A stretch of DNA of 51,863 bases from an uncultured Methanomethylovorans sp. GTDB taxonomy: Archaea > Halobacteriota > Methanosarcinia > Methanosarcinales > Methanosarcinaceae. A program made the position numbers and the translations under genes. The number at the start of each line of letters is the position of its first letter. Within the stretch, counting starts at the first letter, position 1. Positions 17,273 to 26,650 of the stretch are shown piece by piece. The stretch lies in NCBI GenBank assembly GCA_937968035.1, contig CALBTS010000627.1, positions 1 through 51,863 of the forward strand, read 5' to 3'. The notes under the pieces are model-generated. The model was not told the DNA's origin, ran no database searches, and was given only the letters and a program-made list of their open reading frames with translations.

Positions 17273-18028
17273 TTATTTCTCAGGATCTTCTTTCAGGCAC
17301 AGGAACCAGTCCCCGCATGCTGTGCCATCTTTCCTCTTCAGGAGCCTTTCTTTTGCCTTATCCCATGACACAGGGTTTGGAAGGATCACATCTTCCCCGG
17401 GATGCCAGTTCTCAGGAGTTTGTACATTATGTTTGTCAGAAACCTGCATCGCTACTAGCAGGCGCTTGATCTCTTCCATGTTCCTGCCGTTGGTGAACGG
17501 GTAATATAACATTGCCCTGATCCTAGCCTTTGGGTCGATGATAAATACTGCCCTTACGGTCTCAGTACTGGATTCCATGAAATGGAAAGAGCCACCTGTA
17601 GCCTCAAATTTGTCAAGGACCTCTTCCTGTGTGTAAGATGCGCGGGGATGGATCATGCCATACTTGCGTGCTATTTCCATGTTCAGATCTTCAATAATGG
17701 GAAAATCGATATCTATCCCTTTAAAACCTTTATAATCTACCTTTTCTTTGATAGCTGCAAGCCATGATATATGAGAGTAGAGGCTATCCACCGAAAGACC
17801 AATAAGTTCAGTATTAAGTTGCCTGAACCCCTCCTGCATTGTTGCACATTTGATGAATTCGGTAGTGCATACAGGAGTAAAGTCTGCCGGATGACTGAAC
17901 AGGATGACCCATTTACCCTTATAGTCTTCGGGGAAGTTGATTCTTCCTTTTGTCGTCCTTGCCTGAAAGCCAGGAGCAATATCTCCTATGAGAGGCATTG
18001 TAGGTCTCTCAGTCCTTTCGCCTTCCAT
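17273..18028 (-). CDS. Peroxiredoxin (Prx6-like, archaeal)
   Basis: A 251-residue thiol peroxidase that reduces hydrogen peroxide and alkyl hydroperoxides. The peroxidatic cysteine lies in HPADFTPVCTTEF (near residue 53). Two more cysteines near the end (GTACGDWFLCLKE) are candidate resolving residues, as in the long archaeal Prx6-like enzymes. The family usually starts near MPLIGDIAPGF; here ten residues precede it, and the upstream ATG has GGGAG at good spacing, so I kept the longer form. Together with the superoxide reductase at 23061 it suggests oxygen defence in an anaerobe. Confidence 0.92.
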   Translation of the reverse strand: MEGERTERPTMPLIGDIAPGFQARTTKGRINFPEDYKGKWVILFSHPADFTPVCTTEFIKCATMQEGFRQLNTELIGLSVDSLYSHISWLAAIKEKVDYKGFKGIDIDFPIIEDLNMEIARKYGMIHPRASYTQEEVLDKFEATGGSFHFMESSTETVRAVFIIDPKARIRAMLYYPFTNGRNMEEIKRLLVAMQVSDKHNVQTPENWHPGEDVILPNPVSWDKAKERLLKRKDGTACGDWFLCLKEDPEK

Positions 18029-18073
18029 GTTGATCTCCCTAATTTTAATTGCAGTGATGGAACCGATAGATAA

Positions 18074-18709
18074 TCAATTTCCTATCGTGTGTTCATCACA
18101 TGCGTCCATTTCTATCTCAGCACTCTCTGCATCGAAAACTATCATGCCCGTTTTCAGCATACGTACCTGTTCAGGAGTAAGCTTGGAAGATACAGCTTTT
18201 TCGGATATTATGGCACTGTTGCCCAAAGGATCCTCTATGATTACGGTAAGTTTCCTTTTGCCATCTACAGCCTCGTGTATCATTTCCTGTAACAGAAGGC
18301 CGCGTTCATATTTTTCCGGCTCATCTGATACCCATTTTGTTGCGCTTATCACAACTCCCAGTATCCTGTCAAGCACACCTTCGATATTTGTTATGTATGA
18401 TTCGGAGATAGAACCAGGCTCTACAACTATTCCAAGCTCAGGAACCTTTATCGTTCCTGAAGTAGAGCGCACGACCTTAGCATAAAGGTCTTCAGATCCC
18501 TCAATGACAAGTTCGTATCGGACAGGTTCTTTCTGGGACAGGATCATTGTGTCAGTGAAACGAAAACTACAGTCGCAGCACGCCGTAATGTACATGACAT
18601 CCCCAAAATATGGGATCTCATCTCTCTCCCAATTCATTATGATCTCTTTGTGGCAGAGAGGACAATGCGTACGGGTAACGAATGCTGCCTGTGGACTATC
18701 AATGGTCAA
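18074..18709 (-). CDS. ZPR1-type zinc finger protein
   Basis: A 211-residue archaeal ZPR1 homologue with one C4 zinc finger (CPLCHKE...CCDCSFRFTD, about residues 16-53) followed by a beta-rich ZPR1 domain (RYELVIEGSEDLYAKVVRSTSGTIKVPELG). Eukaryotic ZPR1 is a chaperone for translation factor eEF1A; the archaeal role is not established. Its start overlaps the sepF stop by four bases, so the two are coupled. Confidence 0.87.
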   Translation of the reverse strand: MTIDSPQAAFVTRTHCPLCHKEIIMNWERDEIPYFGDVMYITACCDCSFRFTDTMILSQKEPVRYELVIEGSEDLYAKVVRSTSGTIKVPELGIVVEPGSISESYITNIEGVLDRILGVVISATKWVSDEPEKYERGLLLQEMIHEAVDGKRKLTVIIEDPLGNSAIISEKAVSSKLTPEQVRMLKTGMIVFDAESAEIEMDACDEHTIGN

Positions 18710-19086
18710 TATCTTCCACCAACTATCTTCGAACGATCTATCTTGATCCCTGTAGGGGTTACCAGCACCTGGTCTTCTTTAAGCCCGGCTATATCCCCAT
18801 GGACATCTATGACAACATCTTTCAGGTCCTTGAGAGCCCTGTCCAGCATAAGTTTATCGTTCTTGATAGTGGATATATCGATCATCAGGATATTGCCCTC
18901 ATACACTTCCTTCTTGAGCAATGTCAGATCATTCAGGTTTGTAAGTTCTGCCACTCTCACATATGTTTCTGCAGGCTCTTCTCCTGTTACTTCTTCATAT
19001 TTGCTCAGATCAAGCTCAGTGAACTCATCTTCGCCGGTAGACGATCTTTTAGTTGCTCCAAAAAATTTATCCATTAACTTTGCCAT
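18706..19086 (-). CDS. sepF: Archaeal cell-division protein SepF
   Basis: A protein of 126 residues with an N-terminal amphipathic stretch (MAKLMDKFFGATKR), an acidic linker, and a C-terminal SepF core (VRVAELTNLNDLTLLKKEVYEGNILMIDIS ... first part) ending GIKIDRSKIVGGRY. Archaeal SepF anchors FtsZ to the membrane via the N-terminal helix. The ATG at 19086 has GGGTG six bases upstream; an ATG three codons earlier is too close to it. It is coupled to the ZPR1 gene. Confidence 0.9.
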   Translation of the reverse strand: MAKLMDKFFGATKRSSTGEDEFTELDLSKYEEVTGEEPAETYVRVAELTNLNDLTLLKKEVYEGNILMIDISTIKNDKLMLDRALKDLKDVVIDVHGDIAGLKEDQVLVTPTGIKIDRSKIVGGRY

Positions 19087-19115
19087 AACATGCACCCTTT
19101 ATCAAATTAAAGTAT

Positions 19116-19193
19116 TCATTTCATTATCGGACTAATCCAGTTAACAATATCTCCTACTGCTTTAGCACCTTCATTATTTATAAGAACACCCAT
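19116..19193 (-). CDS. Possible 25-residue small ORF upstream of sepF
   Basis: ATG at 19193 to TGA at 19116 encodes MGVLINNEGAKAVGDIVNW followed by ISPIMK. The composition is protein-like and the gap between the PUA gene and sepF is otherwise empty. No SD is visible, and the bases right before the ATG look like a TATA element (TTAAAATATA), which argues against translation here. Low-confidence candidate only. Confidence 0.2.
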   Translation of the reverse strand: MGVLINNEGAKAVGDIVNWISPIMK

Positions 19194-19219
19194 ATATTTT
19201 AATGATTATGCCCGTAAAC

Positions 19220-19705
19220 TCACAATTCGATATTCCATATCTCATCACCCACATGATGCAAGGACTTCACAGCTTTCCCCGAATCTGAAACCATGGCCTT
19301 TCCGGGAACAAGTGCTTTGCCAATGGCAAGAGGCTTGCCATATTTCTCTTCTTTCACGATCACAGGATCACCTTCAAGGATGTTCTCATCTGCACGGACA
19401 ATGCCAGGACTCATAATGTCTGCGCCGTTCACTACAAAGCGCACGGCACCAGAATCCACTACTACCACGTTCTTCTCTATTCCGAGTTCCATGACACCTC
19501 GCACTGTCGGGAAAAAAATATCGTCAACTGCAAACAAAAGCACTTTCCCGTCTATGAGGACCACAGAATTGTCACCCGCATCAGCATGCTCGAACTTATA
19601 CGATGCGATATTCTCTACCACTGTGTCACCATATATGGACCTGAGATCATCAAGCAGCTTATTCTTGGCAGATTTCCTGAGTTGTATCCTTCCTCGGATC
19701 TTCAA
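19220..19705 (-). CDS. PUA-domain RNA-binding protein (MCT-1/Tma20-like)
   Basis: A 161-residue protein with an N-terminal segment like that of MCT-1 proteins (IQLRKSAKNKLLDDLRSIYGD). A PUA domain fills the second half (AVRFVVNGADIMSPGIVRADENILEGDPVIV, first part conserved). PUA domains bind structured RNA. Eukaryotic MCT-1 acts with DENR on ribosomes; the archaeal homologue is probably a ribosome- or tRNA-linked factor. It lies between valS and sepF on the minus strand. Confidence 0.85.
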   Translation of the reverse strand: MKIRGRIQLRKSAKNKLLDDLRSIYGDTVVENIASYKFEHADAGDNSVVLIDGKVLLFAVDDIFFPTVRGVMELGIEKNVVVVDSGAVRFVVNGADIMSPGIVRADENILEGDPVIVKEEKYGKPLAIGKALVPGKAMVSDSGKAVKSLHHVGDEIWNIEL

Positions 19706-19794
19706 TAGACCACCTGGTTACTTTTTCCAGTGATTAGTATCATAGTGCATCAGCACAATTAAAGATTACGAAAAGGGAGCATTTGTTCCCATTT

Positions 19795-22395
19795 TCATCT
19801 GATGATTACAACAGGAATACCCCTTACATCCAGCACATCTACAGCTCTGCCAGCAGAGATCGCTTCTTTTTCGATCTCCACGCTTTCAGGCCCCAGCTCT
19901 ATAATGCCGCTCTTAGTATGAAGGCTGATCTTCCCATTCTGTTCCATCTCATGAACCAGCTTTTTCGGGTTAGCTTCCGATAAAGCATCTATTACAGCCT
20001 TTGCCTGGCCTTTGAATTTGGGGCCGATGACTCCCATGTTAGGCTTGATATTCACTGGCACGTGCTCAAAGTCAGGGTTGCCTGCCATCATTTCTACTGG
20101 TGTGTTCGTTGCACCGGTTATGTCAATGACGTCTGTGAGCGCTCCATATATCTCAAGTTTCTTCAGAGGAGCATTAAGGGCAATACCATGTTCGGATTTA
20201 TATCTCCTTACACTGCTCACGATCTCTTTAACAAGTTCTCCGGCTTTACCGGCCTCTTCGTCCTTCCAGGAGGCATCCGCCTTTGGCCAGGATCGCATAT
20301 GTACGCTCCCGGTCCCAAGTCTTGAATACATCTCCTCTGCAAAGAAGGGTGCGAACGGAGCAAGCAATTTTGCCAGTACCTCTATTGTTACGTATAGTGC
20401 ATATTGTGCTGCTTTTCTGTCCGTTGCATTGGTGCCATACAGACGGGACTTGACTAGTTCAATGTAATTATCGGCCACTACGTCCCAGGCAAAACCCCTG
20501 ATAGCTTTGAAAGCCTCATCGAACTGATAGGCATCCATGTTCGCAGTTGCTGTAGTTATCAGCTCGTGCAACTTATCTAACAGCCATCTGTCAACAATGT
20601 GAAGTTCTTCTGCCTCAGGCACGTAGGATGTATCCAGGTCATCGAAGTGGGAAACAGAGAACCTGTAGATGCTCCACATCTTGGAAAAAAAGCGTGATGC
20701 AGCTACTACATCTTTCCAGCGGAACATCACATCTGAACCAGGAGCGCCTCCTATGGCTGCCCACTGTCTGAAAGAATCTGCACTGTATTCTTCAATTACC
20801 TTTTCAGGAGAGATTATATTGCCCAGGGATTTGCTCATCTTGTGGCCATCCTCACCCAGGACCATGCCATTCACAAGTATGGAATCCCAGGGGCGCTTGC
20901 CTGCAAGTGCCATAGATCGGAGGATCGTATAGAAGGCCCATGTCCTGATGATATCATGCCCCTGTGGTCTCAATTGGGCAGGTAACCTGCTTTTATGTTC
21001 AGTGAGCCAGCCGGTCACATGCTGGACTGTTATGGAAGAATCCATCCATGTGTCAAGGACATCTTCCTCTGGCTCGAAATCAGTGCTGCCACATTTGCTG
21101 CATGGCTCTTTAGGAGAATCCCGGGTTGGGTCAATGGGCATCCATTCTTCCTTTGCCACCATTACCTCCCCACATTCTTTACAATACCATACGGGTATAG
21201 GAGTTGCAAATATGCGTTGCCTGGAGATACACCAGTCCCACTCCATGGTACCCAGCCAGTTCTCAAGCCTGACCTTCATGTGCTCAGGTGTCCAGTTGAT
21301 CTCATCGGCAGCTTTTTTGACATCATTGGTATCTATCTTAACGAACCACTGCTTTTCAGACAGGATCTCGATGGGTGTGTCACATCTCCAGCACATTCCC
21401 ACATTCTGTTCGAGTTCCTTTTGCTCATATAGATAACCTTCTGCTTTCAGATCTGCTATGACGGCTTCCTTACATTCAGGGATAGTCATGTCCGCATACT
21501 TGCCTGCTATCTTTGTCATACGGCCGTTCTTATCAATGGCCTTGCGCAGGGGAAGTTTATGTTCCACCCACCAGCGTACATCCTGCTTGTCACCGAAGGT
21601 ACAGATCATCACGACACCCGTACCAAACGCAGGATCAACGACACCATCGCCTATTACGGGGACCTCATGCCCGAAAAGTGGTACTTTTACCTTGCTTCCT
21701 ATATGTGTGCTGTAGCGTGTATCTTCAGGGTTGATCGCAACAGCCACACATGCTGCCAGCAGTTCAGGCCGGGTGGTGGCTATCTTCAGTTTATCGAAAT
21801 TAAGGAAATTAAGCTGCGTGCTCCTGCCTTCATATTCCACTTCAGCAAAGGCGATGGCAGTTTCACATCTCGGGCACCAGTTAACAGGATGCTCGGACTG
21901 GTAGATCCTGCCCATGTCATACATCCTGCGGAAAGAGCGCTGGGTCTTGGAGTAATATGCAGGTTCCATAGTGATGAACTCATTACTCCAGTCCACGGAG
22001 AAACCCAAGTTCATCATTGTATTGCGCATTTTTGTAATGTTGCTGGTCGTCAGTTCACGGCACATTCTCCTGAACTCTTCCCTGGGCACCTGGTTCTTTG
22101 TGATCTTGTGTATGTCTTCCACCTTTACTTCGGTGGGAAGTCCATGGCAGTCCCATCCCTGTGGGAACATCACATTGTATCCGCACATACGCTTGTAACG
22201 GGCAACAAAATCGATGTAACACCAGTTCAGAGCGTTCCCTATATGGAAATTACCGGTAGGGTAAGGTGGAGGTGTGTCGATGATGAACTGTGGTCTATTA
22301 TGATCTTCCCAGTCGAAATGGTACATGGACATGTCCCATGCTTCCTTCCACTTTGGCTCGACCTCATGAGGGATATATTCCTTTGGAACCGTCAT
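19795..22395 (-). CDS. valS: Valyl-tRNA synthetase
   Basis: An 866-residue class I synthetase. The HIGH motif appears as FHIGN ([13 protein letters not shown], near residue 50) and the KMSKS motif as [10 protein letters not shown]. Between them lies the CP1 editing domain, which clears mischarged threonine, and zinc-like cysteine pairs ([23 protein letters not shown]). The C-terminal helical domain binds the anticodon. Length and ends fit archaeal ValS. It precedes the PUA gene and has its own promoter region near 22450. Confidence 0.97.
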   Translation of the reverse strand: MTVPKEYIPHEVEPKWKEAWDMSMYHFDWEDHNRPQFIIDTPPPYPTGNFHIGNALNWCYIDFVARYKRMCGYNVMFPQGWDCHGLPTEVKVEDIHKITKNQVPREEFRRMCRELTTSNITKMRNTMMNLGFSVDWSNEFITMEPAYYSKTQRSFRRMYDMGRIYQSEHPVNWCPRCETAIAFAEVEYEGRSTQLNFLNFDKLKIATTRPELLAACVAVAINPEDTRYSTHIGSKVKVPLFGHEVPVIGDGVVDPAFGTGVVMICTFGDKQDVRWWVEHKLPLRKAIDKNGRMTKIAGKYADMTIPECKEAVIADLKAEGYLYEQKELEQNVGMCWRCDTPIEILSEKQWFVKIDTNDVKKAADEINWTPEHMKVRLENWLGTMEWDWCISRQRIFATPIPVWYCKECGEVMVAKEEWMPIDPTRDSPKEPCSKCGSTDFEPEEDVLDTWMDSSITVQHVTGWLTEHKSRLPAQLRPQGHDIIRTWAFYTILRSMALAGKRPWDSILVNGMVLGEDGHKMSKSLGNIISPEKVIEEYSADSFRQWAAIGGAPGSDVMFRWKDVVAASRFFSKMWSIYRFSVSHFDDLDTSYVPEAEELHIVDRWLLDKLHELITTATANMDAYQFDEAFKAIRGFAWDVVADNYIELVKSRLYGTNATDRKAAQYALYVTIEVLAKLLAPFAPFFAEEMYSRLGTGSVHMRSWPKADASWKDEEAGKAGELVKEIVSSVRRYKSEHGIALNAPLKKLEIYGALTDVIDITGATNTPVEMMAGNPDFEHVPVNIKPNMGVIGPKFKGQAKAVIDALSEANPKKLVHEMEQNGKISLHTKSGIIELGPESVEIEKEAISAGRAVDVLDVRGIPVVIIR

Positions 22396-22598
22396 TGCAA
22401 CTCTCCGATAAATATGATGTAGTGATTGTGTAGTATCCGTAACAGTGGTTTTTTCATTATTTAAATATATCTGGTTGATGCAGCGTGCGAATAATATACT
22501 TTATTCCTGATGTCAGGATCGAGAATACCGTAAATCCTTTATATTAACCTGTTCAATTCCATCGGGGGTTGCCATTGCGCTGTATCGGAGGAGACTAT

Positions 22599-22949
22599 AT
22601 GGGCAAGAAAATAGCTATCTTTGCTTTCAATGGTGAGCCTATGTGCTTTGCTCACGCACTGATGAATGCGATAGACATGAAAGAAAGGGGACATGACGTA
22701 AAACTGATCATCGAAGGTTCTGCTACCAAAAACATATCTGATCTTATAGATCCTACAAAGCCATTTTCCAGCCTTTACATGAAAGTAAAGAAGGCAGGGG
22801 TCATGGATTGTGTTTGCAGGGCGTGTGCCCAGAAGATGGATAGCCTTGAAAGCGCCAAAGAACAGGGTCTTCATCTGTGCGATGAAATGTTCGGGCATCC
22901 GAGCATGGCCAGGTATGTAGAGGAAGGATATGAGATCATCGTAGTTTGA
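22599..22949 (+). CDS. DsrE/DsrF-like family protein with CxCxxC motif
   Basis: A 116-residue protein of the DsrE fold, starting MGKKIAIFAFNGEPMCFAHALMNAIDM. Near residue 68 it has DCVCRACAQK and later LCDEMFGHPSM, so several cysteines could carry or relay sulfur, as in DsrE and TusD proteins. I chose the ATG at 22599 because GGAGGAG precedes it at seven bases; an upstream in-frame start at 22569 lacks an SD. A TATA element (CTTTATATTA, near 22535) serves it. Its sulfur-transfer partner is not identifiable here. Confidence 0.8.
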   Translation: MGKKIAIFAFNGEPMCFAHALMNAIDMKERGHDVKLIIEGSATKNISDLIDPTKPFSSLYMKVKKAGVMDCVCRACAQKMDSLESAKEQGLHLCDEMFGHPSMARYVEEGYEIIVV

Positions 22950-23060
22950 ACTGATCGGATCTTTCATACTTAACAAGGCCTTTTCTGTACGTGTGTTCAC
23001 GCCACCGGCAGACAAGGGCAGAACAGAATAAAGACCAACGGTATTAAACGAGGTGAAATA

Positions 23061-23411
23061 ATGCAATTTGGAGAAGTACTGAAAGGAAAAGAAGTAGAGG
23101 GTAAAGAGAAACATGTCCCGGTCATTGAGGTCATAAGGGGTCATGGATCAACAGGTGCTGATTTTGTAAGGGTCGTTGTGGGAAAGGAAGTGCCTCATCC
23201 CAATACAGTGGAACATCATATTGAATGGGTGGAGCTTTACGGTATCACAAAGGATGGGAAGACCATTGACTTTGGAAGGATGAACTTCGAGCCTGTGCAC
23301 ACACAGCCAATAGCCAGTTTCCACGTTAACAACATTGACAATTTCAAGGCCTTCTGTGCTCTTGAATACTGCAATATCCATGGTGTCTGGCAGAACTGCA
23401 TCGAAGTCTAA
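23061..23411 (+). CDS. sor: Superoxide reductase (neelaredoxin, one-iron type)
   Basis: A 116-residue superoxide reductase that converts superoxide to hydrogen peroxide without releasing oxygen. Iron ligands are visible: the first His in KEKHVPVIE, two in the HPNTVEHHIEWVELYG segment, and the Cys and His of ALEYCNIHGVW near the C-terminus. There is no N-terminal desulforedoxin domain, so it is the one-iron class. The Glu-Lys before the first His (EKH) is the usual active-site lid. GAGGTGAAATA precedes the ATG. It lies downstream of the DsrE gene. Confidence 0.93.
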   Translation: MQFGEVLKGKEVEGKEKHVPVIEVIRGHGSTGADFVRVVVGKEVPHPNTVEHHIEWVELYGITKDGKTIDFGRMNFEPVHTQPIASFHVNNIDNFKAFCALEYCNIHGVWQNCIEV

Positions 23412-23517
23412 CTTGATCTTCTGTTTTTATGACCTTTTCGGAGGTCATACTCTTTATATACCTGTCCACACTAACTGTAAAAGAAAAATAAGCAGACAGG
23501 TGAGGCATTTGTTTGCA

Positions 23518-23607
23518 ATGTTCTTAAAAACGTTGTTCGTATTATTATTGGCTATTATACTGGCAGATATGTTCGTGGAATATATTTTTGCCTGCATGCA
23601 AAATTGA
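23518..23607 (+). CDS. Possible 29-residue single-pass membrane protein
   Basis: ATG at 23518 to TGA at 23607 encodes MFLKTLFVLLLAIILADMF followed by VEYIFACMQN: one hydrophobic helix. An in-frame GTG at 23500 would add six residues. A strong TATA element (CTTTATATA, about 23451-23459) lies at the right distance for a transcript starting near 23480, which would serve no other gene because ahbC converges from the right. No good SD is visible. Small membrane proteins of this size are often real but unannotated. Confidence 0.35.
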   Translation: MFLKTLFVLLLAIILADMFVEYIFACMQN

Positions 23608-23615
23608 ATTAAGAG

Positions 23616-24818
23616 TTATTCCTTTCTGTGGTAGCCTATCTCCTCTTCAGTGAGGTAGCAGGCCGGGTCATCAGCCCATACATTGTTGTATACAGCTTCG
23701 GCCCTGACCCTGAAATTTGCATTGCATACTTCCAGCCATTTACACCTTGCACACCTATCCGCATGTTGCCTTATCAGAGGCTTGCGGTCCTTAAGGCCTG
23801 CCATCAGCTCATCGGTTGTATCTCTCCATATCTCGCTGAACTTTCTTTCCCTTATATTTCCAAAAGTGTAATGCCTCCAGAACTGGTCAGGGTGTACCGA
23901 ACCATCCCATGAGACACAACCTATGCCTATACCTGTGGAATTTCCCTGGTTCATCTGCAGCAGAGAATATACTTCTGCAGCTCTTTCTGGATCTTCTTTA
24001 AGGAGCTTCAGATAGATGTACGGTCCATCACAGTGATTGTCAACGGTGAGCACTTCTACAGGCAATCCCTTCTCATGTAACTGCCGGGTCCTTTTCATTA
24101 TCAGGTCAACTACTTCCCGGCTCTCTTCAAGGCTAAGGTCTTCTTCTACCATATCCGAACCCCTGCCTGCATATACCAGATGATAGAAGCATATACGGGG
24201 TATGTTCTCTTTTTCGATCAGATCGAATATGGCAGGAATATCCTGCACATTGTGCTTATTGATGGTGAACCTGAGGCCGACCTTGATACCTTCGGCCCTG
24301 CAGTTGCGCAGTCCGTCAAGGGCAGCATCAAAAGCACCTTCTGATCCTCTGAACTTATCATTCGTTTCCCTCATGCCATCAAGTGAGATACCCACATATG
24401 ACAGGCCTATCTCCTTTAATTTCTTTGCCATTTCTTTGTCGATGAGGGTCCCATTCGTAGAGATGACCGCTCTTCTTCCTTTGGACCTGGCGTATGCTGC
24501 CAGCTCAGGCAGATCTTTGCGCATGAGGGGTTCCCCTCCGGAGAAGAGGATCACAGGAGAGCCAAAGTCAGCAAGGTCATCGATGAGTGCCTTACCTTCT
24601 TCTGTTGTCAGTTCGTTCTTGTAATCAATATCTCTGGAATGTGCATAACAGTGTGCGCATTTGAGGTTGCAGCGTCTGGTCACATTCCAGACGACAACAG
24701 GTTTTTTGTCGATAGAGAACTGCAAAAGATGGGACGGGAGTTTTTTAGAATCCCTGCCGTACCTTAAAGCATCTGATGGTTCCACAGTCCCACAATATAG
24801 TTTTGAAATACCTATCAT
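23616..24818 (-). CDS. ahbC: Radical SAM haem synthesis enzyme, AhbC type (didecarboxysiroheme deacetylase)
   Basis: A 400-residue radical SAM protein with the cluster motif CNLKCAHCYAH (about 50-60), GGEP (FSGGEPLMR) and the STNGT and ISLDG strands. A C-terminal set of cysteines (GCVSWDG, CARCKWLEVCNANF, DPACYL) is typical of a second 4Fe-4S site. It resembles AhbC, which removes acetate side chains from 12,18-didecarboxysiroheme in the siroheme-dependent haem route. Its neighbours hemD and cobA make the precursors, which supports the call; AhbD is the main alternative. Confidence 0.82.
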   Translation of the reverse strand: MIGISKLYCGTVEPSDALRYGRDSKKLPSHLLQFSIDKKPVVVWNVTRRCNLKCAHCYAHSRDIDYKNELTTEEGKALIDDLADFGSPVILFSGGEPLMRKDLPELAAYARSKGRRAVISTNGTLIDKEMAKKLKEIGLSYVGISLDGMRETNDKFRGSEGAFDAALDGLRNCRAEGIKVGLRFTINKHNVQDIPAIFDLIEKENIPRICFYHLVYAGRGSDMVEEDLSLEESREVVDLIMKRTRQLHEKGLPVEVLTVDNHCDGPYIYLKLLKEDPERAAEVYSLLQMNQGNSTGIGIGCVSWDGSVHPDQFWRHYTFGNIRERKFSEIWRDTTDELMAGLKDRKPLIRQHADRCARCKWLEVCNANFRVRAEAVYNNVWADDPACYLTEEEIGYHRKE

Positions 24819-24931
24819 GATAATCGTTCCGCTTAATAAATAGGATCAGGTAAACAAATGCAGCCTTAGGGCATTTCTCTGTTCGTCCGAAATTTGCATG
24901 AGAAAAAGAAAAAATGGTATAAATAGGTTTT

Positions 24932-25741
24932 TCAGGAACATGCAGAAAGCATGTCCCTTATCTTTTTCAGTATCTCTTCGAACGTATACTCTTCAGGGAT
25001 CACGGAAACATTCACATCGTAGCCACGCAATGTTTCTGCTGTAGGCAGGCCAATAGCTGCCACGATAGACCCATTGAGCACCTGCACGATATCATCTCCG
25101 GCTTCGAGTTCTTTGGCCACGTCAAAGAAATTATGCACCATCATGGAACTGGTAAAGGCAAAAGCTGTGATCCTGCCTTCCAGAGCAGACCTTATCAGGT
25201 CCTTTTGCTCCTCGCCATCAGGCCTAAAGAGGCTATACACTTTTGTTTCCAGCACATTTGCGCCACAGCGGGTAAGTCCCTCTGTAAGCACAGTTGAGCC
25301 AAAGACGCTGCGGGCCATGTCTACGTTCTTACCCTTGACATCCTTGCAAAGATATTCGATAAGACCCTTTGAACTGTACACTCCTGGCATGCCCATGACC
25401 TTGATACCTTTCTCTTCCAGAGCTTTCTTTGTGGTAGGACCTATAGCTATGACATTTGTGCGGTTCAAAGCCTCTACGAACATATCACGCATAACGTACG
25501 GTATCTTCTGCAGTGTAAAGTCAAGTCCATTGGCACTGGTGAATATCACGTAGTCGGATTCTTTTTTTGTTATGTGCTCGAAGAAAGGCTTGAATGCAGA
25601 ATCCTGCATTCCTGCAAGCTCTATCATGGGAACAGCCATGACATCAAATCCCATGGATAGTGCAAGCTTCACGGATTCTTCCTTGTATACAGATGGCCGC
25701 ATAATGGCCAGAACGGGTTTTTTTTCGTCAGCCATATCCAT
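24932..25741 (-). CDS. hemD: Uroporphyrinogen-III synthase
   Basis: A 269-residue two-domain HemD that cyclises hydroxymethylbilane to uroporphyrinogen III. Recognisable motifs are SDYVIFTSANGLDF, VIAIGPTTKKALEEKG and the later FAFTSSMMVHNFF and VAAIGLPTAETLRGYG-like strand (here GYDVNVSVIPEEYTFEE). The ATG overlaps the last base of cobA, so the pair is coupled. A T-rich stretch after the stop may be a terminator, and ahbC has its own TATA element near 24841. Confidence 0.93.
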   Translation of the reverse strand: MDMADEKKPVLAIMRPSVYKEESVKLALSMGFDVMAVPMIELAGMQDSAFKPFFEHITKKESDYVIFTSANGLDFTLQKIPYVMRDMFVEALNRTNVIAIGPTTKKALEEKGIKVMGMPGVYSSKGLIEYLCKDVKGKNVDMARSVFGSTVLTEGLTRCGANVLETKVYSLFRPDGEEQKDLIRSALEGRITAFAFTSSMMVHNFFDVAKELEAGDDIVQVLNGSIVAAIGLPTAETLRGYDVNVSVIPEEYTFEEILKKIRDMLSACS

Positions 25742-26505
25742 TAGCTCCTTTCCATGACCTGCTCTCCAAGTTCATCGTGCAATTTGACCACATCACCGAT
25801 TATAGTTATGGCAGGCGCTTTTACCTTCCTTTCGTTCTTAAGGTCAACAATGTTCTCAAGAGTACCCACCGTTACTCTCTGGTCAGGACGGGTTCCCCTC
25901 TCTATCAGTGCTATTGGTGTGGATGGATCTTTGCCGCACCTCATAAGTTCGTTGACATTGCGTTCCAGCATCTTTACACCCATGAGGATCACAATGGTGC
26001 CAGGGAATTTTGCAAGTGTTTCCCAGTCCAGCCCGCTTTCCTCCTTGGTGGGGTCTTCATGACCAGTTATAAAAGTGACCATAGAGGCATGATCTCTATG
26101 TGTTACGGGAATACCTGCATAAGCAGGTGCGGATATCGCAGATGTTATGCCGGGCACGATCTCAAAACCAATTCCTGCCTTTATCAACTCCTGGGCTTCC
26201 TCTCCCCCTCTTCCGAATACATAAGGGTCCCCGCCTTTGAGGCGTACCACCACTTTACCTTCCTTTGCCTTCTCTACTATCAACTCGTTGATCCTGTCCT
26301 GGGATAGAGTGTGATCGCCTGCATATTTCCCTGCATCTATCTTCTGTGCTTTTTGAGGAATTGAAGAAAGTATCGCTTCGCCCGGAAGCTGGTCGTATAT
26401 GACCACATCTGCATCATCAATAAGCCTTCGAGCCTTCAGAGTAAGCAGTTCCGGGTCACCGGGGCCCGAACCCACCAGATATACTTTTCCATGGTTATCT
26501 GTCAT
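25741..26505 (-). CDS. cobA: Uroporphyrinogen-III C-methyltransferase (SUMT)
   Basis: A 254-residue SAM-dependent methyltransferase that makes precorrin-2, the branch point to siroheme, haem (in archaea), coenzyme F430 and cobalamin. Family motifs are GKVYLVGSGPGDPELLTLKA, VVIYDQLPG, RLKGGDPYVFGRGGEEA and PGITSAISAPAYAGIPVTHR. I start at the ATG at 26505 (MTDNHGKVYLVG); a longer frame upstream runs through the promoter and is not convincing. It is followed without a gap by hemD. Confidence 0.94.
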   Translation of the reverse strand: MTDNHGKVYLVGSGPGDPELLTLKARRLIDDADVVIYDQLPGEAILSSIPQKAQKIDAGKYAGDHTLSQDRINELIVEKAKEGKVVVRLKGGDPYVFGRGGEEAQELIKAGIGFEIVPGITSAISAPAYAGIPVTHRDHASMVTFITGHEDPTKEESGLDWETLAKFPGTIVILMGVKMLERNVNELMRCGKDPSTPIALIERGTRPDQRVTVGTLENIVDLKNERKVKAPAITIIGDVVKLHDELGEQVMERS

Positions 26506-26550
26506 TATCGCAAAACCTATCGTGTTTTCAAAAGATGAAGTGATAAAGTT

Positions 26551-26596
26551 ATTTATAGGCATCGTTGGGATGCCATATAAATGTCTTTTAAAAGAC
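26551..26596 (-). promoter_or_regulatory. cobA promoter with two palindromes
   Basis: Two TATA-like elements on the minus strand (ATTTATATG near 26575-26583 and CTATAAATAA near 26549-26558) surround an inverted repeat GGCATC-GTTGG-GATGCC (26558-26574). A second perfect palindrome GTCTTTTAAAAGAC lies at 26583-26596. All are within 100 bases of the cobA start. A regulator of tetrapyrrole synthesis binding here is a plausible inference; no such factor is identified. Confidence 0.45.
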
Positions 26597-26650
26597 AAAC
26601 AATCTCATGGACCGGAAACAGTATAAAAGGTGATCAACTTAATGATGGGT

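Noticed and set aside
21559..22422. 287-codon open frame antisense to valS
   Set aside because: It mirrors a strongly conserved synthetase gene and has no recognisable domain or start signal.
22539..23144. 201-codon open frame antisense to the DsrE and superoxide reductase genes
   Set aside because: Both overlapped genes have good SDs and family motifs; the antisense frame has neither.
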